From NCBI RefSeq assembly GCF_021107415.1, contig NZ_JAIOSW010000059.1:1-6468 (forward strand): a DNA stretch of 6,468 bases, written 5' to 3'. The position numbers and the translations under genes are program-made. Below, piece after piece: positions 1-5,631 of this stretch (the stretch's first letter is position 1; the number at the start of each line of letters is the position of its first letter). The stretch comes from Desulfobacula sp. GTDB taxonomy: Bacteria > Desulfobacterota > Desulfobacteria > Desulfobacterales > Desulfobacteraceae. The notes beneath the pieces are model-generated. The model was given only the letters and a program-made list of their open reading frames with translations, searched no databases and was not told where the DNA came from.

Positions 1-2
1 AA

Positions 3-440
3 AAAGCAGTTAAAGGGGGAAAAGGGAAAACAGGGGTTTTAGGTGTCACCCTTTTAACGGATAATGACGGGGATATAGTTAAAGCTTCCGGATTTAAAGA
101 CGAGTTTGTAAAAGACCCCCAACTTCTCGTCATACATCGGGCAAAGATGGCATATGATGCCGGGTGCAAAGGTGTTGTCTGCTCAGGTATGGAAGTCCAA
201 GAGATAAAACAGCGTTTTGGAAAATCTTTTCTGGCTGTAACACCGGGGATCAGACCTGCATGGACGCTTCTTGAAAATGATGATCAAAAAAGGGTAACGA
301 CTCCCGGTAAAGCTGTAACCCTTGGCAGTGACCTGATAGTCATTGGCCGGCCCATAAGGGATGCTGATGATCCCGGTCTGGCTGCCCAAAAAGTAATTAA
401 AGAGATCGAGGCAGTCCTGAACCCTTCAGACAATATATAG
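3..440 (+). CDS. pyrF: Orotidine 5'-phosphate decarboxylase, C-terminal part (5' end outside window)
   Basis: This enzyme removes CO2 from orotidine 5'-phosphate to give UMP, the last step of de novo pyrimidine synthesis in the cytoplasm. The frame is open from base 3 to the TAG at 438-440 and gives 145 residues. OMP decarboxylases are usually about 230-240 residues, so roughly the first 90 are missing, including the catalytic DxKxxD region. Visible family signatures, numbered in the fragment, are GVLGVTLLT (11-19), VVCSGMEV (58-65), the phosphate-loop motif VTPGIRP (79-85), DDQKRV (93-98) and the phosphate-contacting GRPI (115-118). The ATG at 147 is an internal methionine, because homologous sequence continues upstream of it. 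No break or frameshift is seen. The gene converges with lysC, with 8 bp between stop codons, so the two are transcribed separately. Family assignment is firm; the missing half cannot be judged. Confidence 0.96.
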   Translation, partial: KAVKGGKGKTGVLGVTLLTDNDGDIVKASGFKDEFVKDPQLLVIHRAKMAYDAGCKGVVCSGMEVQEIKQRFGKSFLAVTPGIRPAWTLLENDDQKRVTTPGKAVTLGSDLIVIGRPIRDADDPGLAAQKVIKEIEAVLNPSDNI

Positions 441-456
441 TATGGGGTTTATTTTT
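418..456 (+). terminator. Possible weak rho-independent terminator of pyrF
   Basis: The arms TGAACCC (418-424) and GGGTTTA (445-451) can pair over 7 bp with one G-U pair. They leave a 20-nt loop and are followed directly by five T residues (452-456). The hairpin straddles the pyrF stop codon and runs a few bases into the 3' end of the convergent lysC. The long loop and mostly A-T closing pairs make it weak. A competing small hairpin, CTGAA-CCC-TTCAG at 417-429, uses the same left arm. Confidence 0.25.
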
Positions 457-1669
457 CCTGATCAAGTCCGAAGGCCGAGTGAAGCGTTCTGACTGCAAGC
501 TCGGCATATTTTGCCAGGATGACGCAGGAGATCCTGATCTCGGAAGTACTGATTAATCGTATGTTTATATTTTCAGATGCCAGGGCCTCGAACATGGTAG
601 CTGCCACACCGGAATGACTTTTCATCCCAAGTCCGATCACCGAAACCTTGGCAATTTCTTTAGCTGTGAGAATTTCAGCAGCACCAATCTCCTTGGCAAT
701 TTTTTCAGAAATTTCTTTTGCCCGGTCAAAGTCATCTTTGGTCACAGTAAAGGTCAGGTCTGTCTCACCGTGGGAGCGGGTATTCTGAATAATCATATCC
801 ACACTTATTTCCGCCTGGGCAAGCGGGGTGAAGATTTTTGCTGAAACACCGGGCTGGTCAGGGACACGCTTTAAAGTGATTCTTGCCTCATTCATATCTA
901 AGGTAATACCTGATACAATAACACTTTCCATATCAGAACTCTCGTTGACGACCATTGTTCCTTCCTCCTCATTGAATGATGACCTTACATGTATGGGGAC
1001 ATTATATTTTTTTGCAAATTCAACAGAACGGATCTGAAGAACTTTGGCACCCAATATGGCCATTTCAAGCATTTCTTCATAGGATATTTTGTTGATTTTT
1101 CTGGCAGTACTGCAAATTCTGGGATCTGTGGTGTATACGCCATCCACATCTGTGAATATTTCACAGACATCGGCTTTCAGGGAAGAGGCAATGGCGACGG
1201 CAGATGTGTCAGACCCACCGCGACCCAGGGTGGTGATGGTGCCATCATTATCGACACCCTGAAATCCTGCAACTACTGCAATATATCCATCTTCAAGGGC
1301 CTGTTGTATATTTTTGCAGTCAATGTCCATTATTCTTGCCTTGCCCGAGGTTTTATTCGTATGAATTCCTGCCTGGAAACCAAGAAAAGATTTTGCCTTG
1401 TATCCTCTTGATTTGAGGATCATGGCAAGAAGGGCAGCCGTTGTTTGTTCACCCGTGGCGAGCAGTACGTCAAGTTCCCTTTTATCCGGTGTTTCAGAGG
1501 CCTGCTTTGCAAGAGAAATAAGATTGTCGGTTACACCTGACATGGCAGAGAGTACAACAACAACCTTGTCATCCGCATCGGATGCTTTTTGGACCCTGTC
1601 TGCAACATTATTGATACATTCAATGTCTGCAACAGAGGTTCCGCCATATTTTTGTACTCTTAAAGCCAT
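449..1669 (-). CDS. lysC: Aspartate kinase (aspartokinase), monofunctional, with two ACT domains
   Basis: It phosphorylates L-aspartate to 4-phospho-L-aspartate, the entry step to lysine, threonine, methionine and diaminopimelate. The protein has 406 residues, the normal size for a stand-alone LysC with no fused homoserine dehydrogenase. The kinase domain (about 1-245) shows KYGGTSVA (7-14), SAMSGVTD (41-48), TGEQ (72-75), GRGGSDTSA (149-157) and the ATP-site segment [13 protein letters not shown] (172-184). Two C-terminal ACT domains follow, at about 266-335 with PGVSAKIF (273-280), and at about 342-402 with ISTSEIRIS (374-382). In this family the ACT domains carry feedback inhibition by lysine and/or threonine; which effector applies here cannot be read from sequence. 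The ATG at 1669 is supported by GGAG (1678-1675) five bases upstream and by the KYGGTSV motif at the expected distance from the N terminus. It is the last gene of the apparent kinase-nnr-tsaE-lysC unit, 31 bp after tsaE. No terminator is evident on its own strand. Confidence 0.97.
   Translation of the reverse strand: MALRVQKYGGTSVADIECINNVADRVQKASDADDKVVVVLSAMSGVTDNLISLAKQASETPDKRELDVLLATGEQTTAALLAMILKSRGYKAKSFLGFQAGIHTNKTSGKARIMDIDCKNIQQALEDGYIAVVAGFQGVDNDGTITTLGRGGSDTSAVAIASSLKADVCEIFTDVDGVYTTDPRICSTARKINKISYEEMLEMAILGAKVLQIRSVEFAKKYNVPIHVRSSFNEEEGTMVVNESSDMESVIVSGITLDMNEARITLKRVPDQPGVSAKIFTPLAQAEISVDMIIQNTRSHGETDLTFTVTKDDFDRAKEISEKIAKEIGAAEILTAKEIAKVSVIGLGMKSHSGVAATMFEALASENINIRLISTSEIRISCVILAKYAELAVRTLHSAFGLDQEK
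929..943 (-). promoter_or_regulatory. Possible internal translation start in lysC (beta-subunit start)
   Basis: Met247 of LysC (ATG at 931-929) is preceded seven bases upstream by the purine-rich stretch GAGAG (943-939). It opens the segment MESVIVSG just before the ACT domains. Some bacterial aspartokinases (Bacillus subtilis AKII, Corynebacterium glutamicum) make a separate regulatory beta subunit from an in-frame start at the equivalent place. The Shine-Dalgarno match is weak, so use of this start is an inference. Confidence 0.3.
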
Positions 1670-1674
1670 AACAA

Positions 1675-1678
1675 CTCC
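1675..1678 (-). promoter_or_regulatory. lysC ribosome binding site
   Basis: GGAG lies five bases before the lysC ATG within the 31-bp tsaE-lysC gap. lysC therefore has its own initiation signal even if it is co-transcribed with the upstream genes. Confidence 0.75.
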
Positions 1679-1700
1679 AGGAATTAATAAACTATGTAAT

Positions 1701-2165
1701 TTATAAAGCTAATCTGCTTAACAGATTTGAGCCCAATTGTCCAGAGGCAAAAACGGAAATTATTCTGTTATATTGTTCATCAAATTTAAAATTTATTTCA
1801 ATATCAAATTTAAAAGAGATACGTTTAAGAATTTCAGGCCATTCAACAACAATAATATGGGTGTCATCAACAAGATCGTCAAACCCGATATCCTCAAGCT
1901 CGTTTTCAGATTCCAGTCTATAAAGATCAAGGTGGCACAATGTTAACGAATGAATCGGATATTCATTGATGATGTTGAATGTCGGACTTGTGATATAATA
2001 TTTTTCAGAAATGCCAAGACCTTTTGCAAGCCCCTGAACAAAGGTTGTCTTGCCTGCGCCCAGTTCACCTTGAAGGGCAATACAAATCCCTTGTGAGATT
2101 TCTTTGCCCACGGCTTCTCCCAATTTAAAGGTCTGGTCCGAACTCTTTGATTCTATGATTTTCAT
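1701..2165 (-). CDS. tsaE: tRNA threonylcarbamoyladenosine biosynthesis ATPase TsaE (YjeE family)
   Basis: TsaE is the small P-loop ATPase that works with TsaB and TsaD to place threonylcarbamoyl on A37 of ANN-decoding tRNAs (t6A). The protein has 154 residues, normal for the family. The Walker A motif GELGAGKTT is at 33-41, followed by the family signatures ITSPTF (58-63), HLDLYRL (78-84) and the Walker B-like VVEWPE (106-111). There is no signal peptide or membrane segment, so it should be cytoplasmic. Its ATG overlaps the nnr stop in an ATGA (2165-2162). The 20 bases upstream contain no Shine-Dalgarno-like purine run, so translation probably depends on ribosomes finishing nnr. The nnr-tsaE order is found in many bacteria, including yjeF-yjeE in E. 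coli. The tsaB and tsaD partners are not in the window. Confidence 0.96.
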   Translation of the reverse strand: MKIIESKSSDQTFKLGEAVGKEISQGICIALQGELGAGKTTFVQGLAKGLGISEKYYITSPTFNIINEYPIHSLTLCHLDLYRLESENELEDIGFDDLVDDTHIIVVEWPEILKRISFKFDIEINFKFDEQYNRIISVFASGQLGSNLLSRLAL

Positions 2166-3727
2166 AAAAGATAGTGGTGAATGGTTTTTGGAATCATTTG
2201 AATCATATCTGTAGCAACAAAGCCGAATGCACCGATATCCTTTGAAAGAATATCTGCACAGAGGCCATGAATGTAAACACCTGCAAGACTTGCATTTTCA
2301 GGGGAAAACCCCTGGGCACAAAAGCCTGAGATCATGCCGGTCAATACATCCCCCATTCCGCCGGAAGCCATACCGGGATTGCCGGTGGGACAAATAAAGG
2401 ATCTTCCGTCGGTCAGGCTGACAACGGTCCGGGCACCTTTTAAAACCAGAATGACATCATGGGCTTTTGCAAATTGTGAGGCTATGCTTATCCTGTCTGC
2501 CTGGATGTCTAAGGTTGTCATATCACAAAGCCTTGCCATTTCACCCGGGTGGGGAGTTAATATGGCAGGAACTTTTTTCTTTTTCAGGATATTTACGTTT
2601 TCAGCAATACAATTGATTGCGTCCGCATCAATAATGAGGGGGACATCACTTTTTTCAATTAGCTTATGGACAAGCTTTTTTGTGCTTTTGCGGATGCCAA
2701 GACCCGGTCCCAGGGCAAGGGCCTGTTTTCCCTTTAAAAGTGTTTGGATCTCATCAAAACAATTGTCTGATAAAATTCCTTTCTCTTTTTCAGGTAAGGG
2801 ATGGGTCATGGGTTCAATGACCTGTGGTTCAATGTTTTTATTGAGGCTTTTAGCAATGCCTAGGGTTACAAGGCCTGTGCCGCACCGCATGGCTGCATTG
2901 GCGCAAAGGGATGCAGCTCCTGTTTTTCCGATTGAACCTGCAATAACAAGTAAATGGCCGTAACTGCCTTTATGGCTTTGAAAGTTCCTGGGTTTGAAAC
3001 AGGCGGCAATGCCTTTTTTTTCGATCAGGGAGAGTTTAATCTCTTTTTCCCGGGCAATAAAATTTGGAATACCAATATCAATGACTTTAAGGTCACCGGT
3101 GTAGCTGTTTCCCGGATAGAGAAGTTGACCGGCCTTTGCAAAAGCAAAGGTAGCTGTGGCGTTCGCTTTTACGGCGATTCCCAGCGGCTGCCCTGTATCC
3201 GAGTGAAGGCCTGAAGGAATATCAACTGAAAAAACAGGCTGTTGGGAAGAATTTATTAATTCAATGGCATCCTTGAAAAATCCCCTGACATCTGAATTAA
3301 GACCGGTTCCCAAAATGGCATCAATGAAGAGGTCATGATGGAGAATGCGGTTTTTCTGGTTTTTAAACGTATCTGCATCCGGGATTTCAATGATGGAACA
3401 GGTTTGGGATCGATCACATAATTTTTGGGCAAGATCCATATTAACTTTTGCATCACCTTTTATTTTTTCTTTTGAAGACAGCAAAAAAGTGTTAACAACC
3501 ATCCCTTTTTCCATCAGATACCGCGCGATGACAAAACCATCTCCGCCATTGTTGCCCCGGCCGGCTATCACGGCAATTCTTTTTGTTTCAATATCTTTAA
3601 ATTTTTTCAGCAGAAAATCAACGGCACCCCTTCCGGCGTTTTCCATTAAAACGAGTCCGGGGATTCCAAAAGATTCTATGGTCTGCTTGTCCATATCCTG
3701 TATTTGATTTGCCGTAACAAGAAACAT
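2162..3727 (-). CDS. nnr: Bifunctional NAD(P)H-hydrate epimerase / ADP-dependent NAD(P)H-hydrate dehydratase
   Basis: This metabolite-repair enzyme restores NADH and NADPH from their hydrated forms. The N-terminal YjeF_N domain interconverts the R and S epimers of NAD(P)HX, and the C-terminal ribokinase-like domain dehydrates the S form using ADP. The protein has 521 residues, normal for the fused bacterial form. Domain 1 (about 1-225) shows GLVLMENAGR (24-33), AGRGNNGGDG (55-64), DAILGTG (136-142) and SVDIPSGL (167-174). Domain 2 (about 235-518) shows KGSYGHLLVIAGS (253-265), GPGLG (340-344), TPHPGEMARL (391-400) and GNPGMASGGMGDVLTG (449-464), in which D460 is the expected catalytic aspartate. 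All key motifs are intact, so both activities are expected. The ATG at 3727 is fixed by AAGGAGG six bases upstream. It lies 35 bp after the histidine kinase gene and overlaps tsaE by 4 bp. Its opposite strand carries a long open frame that is only a shadow. Confidence 0.97.
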   Translation of the reverse strand: MFLVTANQIQDMDKQTIESFGIPGLVLMENAGRGAVDFLLKKFKDIETKRIAVIAGRGNNGGDGFVIARYLMEKGMVVNTFLLSSKEKIKGDAKVNMDLAQKLCDRSQTCSIIEIPDADTFKNQKNRILHHDLFIDAILGTGLNSDVRGFFKDAIELINSSQQPVFSVDIPSGLHSDTGQPLGIAVKANATATFAFAKAGQLLYPGNSYTGDLKVIDIGIPNFIAREKEIKLSLIEKKGIAACFKPRNFQSHKGSYGHLLVIAGSIGKTGAASLCANAAMRCGTGLVTLGIAKSLNKNIEPQVIEPMTHPLPEKEKGILSDNCFDEIQTLLKGKQALALGPGLGIRKSTKKLVHKLIEKSDVPLIIDADAINCIAENVNILKKKKVPAILTPHPGEMARLCDMTTLDIQADRISIASQFAKAHDVILVLKGARTVVSLTDGRSFICPTGNPGMASGGMGDVLTGMISGFCAQGFSPENASLAGVYIHGLCADILSKDIGAFGFVATDMIQMIPKTIHHYLL

Positions 3728-3733
3728 GTTATT

Positions 3734-3740
3734 CCTCCTT
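3734..3740 (-). promoter_or_regulatory. Strong ribosome binding site of nnr
   Basis: AAGGAGG, a near-consensus Shine-Dalgarno sequence, sits six bases before the nnr ATG. It is the strongest initiation signal in the window. It lies in the 35-bp gap after the histidine kinase, so nnr can be translated independently of the kinase. Confidence 0.85.
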
Positions 3741-3762
3741 TAAACGGATTTAGTGAATGAAA

Positions 3763-5487
3763 TCAGTATGGAAGTTTAATGATAAATTTAGTGTCTTTAT
3801 CGGGAAAGGATTCCACCGTCATTTCACCTTTATGATCCTTGACAATAATAAAATAAGAGACCGAGAGGCCCAGACCTGTACCTTTGCCCACCGGTTTGGT
3901 GGTAAAAAAAGGTTCAAACAGCCTTTTCTGGGTCTCTTCATCCATTCCCGGACCATTGTCTTCAATTTCAATACAGGCCATGGCATTTTTTTTATAGATT
4001 CGCAATATAAACCGGGGTGCAAATGAATCATTTCTCTCTTCAAACAGGGCTTCAGCCCCATTTTTTAAAATATTTAAAAAGACCTGCTGGATTTTGCTTT
4101 TATCACACAGAACAGGGGGAGTGGATGCATCAAATTCTTCGATGATGTTGATGAGTTTGAAATCATACCGTTCTTCCAGGTTATAATCGCTTTTGGCAAG
4201 TTCAATGGTTTCTCTTAACAGCTTTGAAAGATTATGGGATTCTAATATGGAATCACTTTTCCTTGCAAAGGAAAGCATGTTTGCAACGACTCTTGCAGCC
4301 CGGTTCCCTGTCTTATTGATCATGTTCAGCTTGTTAAGGATATCCCTTTTTTCCATATAAGTCCGGATATCCCTCATTGAAATGCCGACTTCCCGGGCTG
4401 CCTTTTCATTGGCTGGTAAATCCTGGTAAATCCTGTTGTAAATAACTTGCGCATTCTGCATCATACCGGCAAGTGGGTTATTGATTTCATGGGCCATTCC
4501 TGCGGCAAGTCCTCCAATGGAAAGCATTTTTTCAGACTGTATCATCATTTCTTCCAGGCGAATTTTATCTGTGATGTCGTCCATTCGAATTACAACCCCG
4601 TCAACCCCGTTGGTGATCAAAGGATAAATAATAATATCCTCGTATCGTGTTTCCTTACCGGTAAAGTGTTTCTGTTTTAATCTGGTTTTAATTTTGTTGA
4701 ATCGAATGCTCTCTTTTATTTGATCCATATTTTGGGATAGTCTCGGGAAGACATCCACAAGGCTCTTTTCTTTTGCGTCCGTGGCTTTGATACCTGTTTC
4801 AAGCTCTGCCTGGAAATTCCACTGGGTGACAAATCCTTTTTTATCCACCCCGACAAGAATGGATGGCATTGAGTTAATGATATTGTAAAGATAATTCTTC
4901 AGCATATCGCGTTCGTCAAGGGATAGTTTCCGTTCAATGGCCAGGGCAATCTGGTTGGATACGGAGATGAGAATATCAAGATCCTTATGGCTGAAATAAT
5001 TCGGATTGTCGTAACTTTGCACAGCAATGATCCCAAACGGCATTTTTCTTTTGAGTAAAGGAACACCCAGCCAGATTTTGGGTGTGGTTCCCAGTATCCT
5101 CCCCTGGGCAGCTCTTTTATTTAACTGGGATTCATTCAAAAGCAGGGGGGTTCCTTTTTGTAAGACTTCCCCGGTTAATGAGTTGCTTTCAGTAAAACAA
5201 TCTTCGTATTCCGAATATCCATCATATTGATCCACAAAAAAGGGGATCGAAATTTTGTCAATTTTTTTTATATAAATGGCAATGTAGAAGTTGGGTAATC
5301 CCATGAGTTTGTCCAGGGATTTATAGATGGACTCATACAGTTCATTCAGGTCAATGGTTGTGTTGACAGCATTGGAAATATCAAAAAGAGTCCGGGTCAG
5401 TTTCTCAGAGAATGCTTTCCTGTCTGCTTGTTTTTCAAGTTCTATAACACGCTGTTCAAGTTCTTCATATGTTGGTTTGTCATCCAT
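3763..5487 (-). CDS. Cytoplasmic sensor histidine kinase (coiled coil-GAF-PAS-HisKA-HATPase_c)
   Basis: This is a two-component sensor kinase expected to autophosphorylate on histidine and pass phosphate to an unidentified response regulator. Counting from the alternative GTG at 5490 (575 aa; 574 aa from the ATG preferred here), there is a short coiled coil (about 7-25), a GAF domain (about 31-187), a PAS domain (about 198-310, with [18 protein letters not shown] at 208-225), a HisKA H-box [15 protein letters not shown] with H334, and an HATPase domain. The ATPase shows the N box [12 protein letters not shown] (471-482), DNGPGM (511-516), FEPFFTTK (525-532) and GKGTGLGLS (535-543). No membrane segment or signal peptide is seen, so a soluble or intracellular ligand is likely. 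It has no receiver domain, and no regulator gene is in view. The upstream AGGGA (5498-5494) is six bases from the ATG at 5487 but only three from the GTG, so the ATG is favoured. The helix after H334 is longer than usual. It is probably the first gene of the nnr-tsaE-lysC unit. Its signal and target are unknown. Confidence 0.93.
   Translation of the reverse strand: MDDKPTYEELEQRVIELEKQADRKAFSEKLTRTLFDISNAVNTTIDLNELYESIYKSLDKLMGLPNFYIAIYIKKIDKISIPFFVDQYDGYSEYEDCFTESNSLTGEVLQKGTPLLLNESQLNKRAAQGRILGTTPKIWLGVPLLKRKMPFGIIAVQSYDNPNYFSHKDLDILISVSNQIALAIERKLSLDERDMLKNYLYNIINSMPSILVGVDKKGFVTQWNFQAELETGIKATDAKEKSLVDVFPRLSQNMDQIKESIRFNKIKTRLKQKHFTGKETRYEDIIIYPLITNGVDGVVIRMDDITDKIRLEEMMIQSEKMLSIGGLAAGMAHEINNPLAGMMQNAQVIYNRIYQDLPANEKAAREVGISMRDIRTYMEKRDILNKLNMINKTGNRAARVVANMLSFARKSDSILESHNLSKLLRETIELAKSDYNLEERYDFKLINIIEEFDASTPPVLCDKSKIQQVFLNILKNGAEALFEERNDSFAPRFILRIYKKNAMACIEIEDNGPGMDEETQKRLFEPFFTTKPVGKGTGLGLSVSYFIIVKDHKGEMTVESFPDKDTKFIIKLPY
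4413..4435. repeat. 10-bp tandem repeat inside the histidine kinase gene
   Basis: The unit CTGGTAAATC occurs twice in perfect tandem (4413-4422, 4423-4432), followed by three more matching bases. It lies in the region coding for RIYQDLPA, about residues 353-360 of the kinase. Because 10 is not a multiple of 3, loss or gain of one unit would shift the reading frame. The frame is intact here. Confidence 0.8.
4593..4610. repeat. 9-bp in-frame tandem repeat in the PAS region of the kinase gene
   Basis: CAACCCCGT is present twice in perfect tandem. It lies in the part of the PAS domain that reads NGVDGVV just before the conserved IRMDDIT segment. It keeps the frame and is probably incidental. Confidence 0.6.
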
Positions 5488-5490
5488 CAC

Positions 5491-5619
5491 ATGTCCCTAA
5501 AATTTATGTAAAGCAACCCGTTTCCAACTATCCCAAAATGTGTATTAATTAAAAAATCAAATTAGTTTTACATAATTTTATTTAAATTAAAAGCCAAATT
5601 ATACAGAATTTCAGGCAGT
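5491..5619 (-). promoter_or_regulatory. AT-rich intergenic region, probable promoter region of the histidine kinase operon
   Basis: This 129-bp non-coding gap separates the DUF2804 stop from the kinase start and is clearly richer in A and T than its flanks. A perfect TATAAT on the - strand (5603-5598) has no recognisable -35 hexamer at 16-18 bp. TTGGCT (5597-5592), 17 bp before TATGTA (5574-5569), is an alternative weak sigma-70-like pair. AGGGA (5498-5494) is the kinase ribosome binding site. A 9-bp inverted repeat spans 5504-5575. A promoter here fits the gene layout, but its exact position cannot be fixed by eye. Confidence 0.45.
5504..5575. repeat. Inverted repeat TTATGTAAA ... TTTACATAA before the kinase gene
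   Basis: TTATGTAAA (5504-5512) and its exact reverse complement TTTACATAA (5567-5575) are separated by 54 bp, with centres 63 bp apart. The similarity extends outward to AAAATTTATGTAAA against AAAATTATGTAAA, differing by a single T. It could be a pair of operator half-sites, a leader RNA stem, or chance in AT-rich DNA. Confidence 0.5.
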
Positions 5620-5631
5620 TTACCATTTGGC
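5587..5631 (-). terminator. Possible weak rho-independent terminator of the DUF2804 gene
   Basis: On the - strand, GCCAAAT (5631-5625, overlapping the last codons of the gene) can pair with ATTTGGC (5599-5593) over 7 bp with a 25-nt loop. It is followed by TTTTAA (5592-5587). The long loop, short stem and broken T-run make it weak. If it is not functional, the DUF2804 gene may read through into the kinase operon. Confidence 0.25.

Noticed and set aside
417..429. Perfect small hairpin CTGAA-CCC-TTCAG as a terminator for pyrF or lysC
   Set aside because: The stem is only 5 bp and is not followed by a T-run on either strand.
989..1411. A 140-codon open frame on the + strand opposite lysC
   Set aside because: It lies wholly within the conserved kinase domain of lysC and its product is a cysteine- and phenylalanine-rich shadow with no family features.
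2334..2963. A 209-codon open frame on the + strand opposite nnr
   Set aside because: It is antisense to a complete, motif-rich nnr gene, its translation resembles no known protein, and no ribosome binding site or gene context supports it.
5488..5490. GTG at 5490 as the kinase start codon
   Set aside because: The ribosome binding site AGGGA is only three bases away, too close. The adjacent ATG at 5487 has a spacing of six. The difference is a single residue.
5511..5527. Sigma-54-like promoter (TTGGAAAC ... TTGCT) on the - strand before the kinase
   Set aside because: Only 9 bases separate the GG and GC elements, whereas functional sigma-54 promoters need 10. The GC element is also very close to the start codon.
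5545..5552. Palindrome TTAATTAA in the intergenic region as an operator
   Set aside because: An 8-bp A/T-only palindrome is expected by chance in such AT-rich DNA, and no second copy is present.
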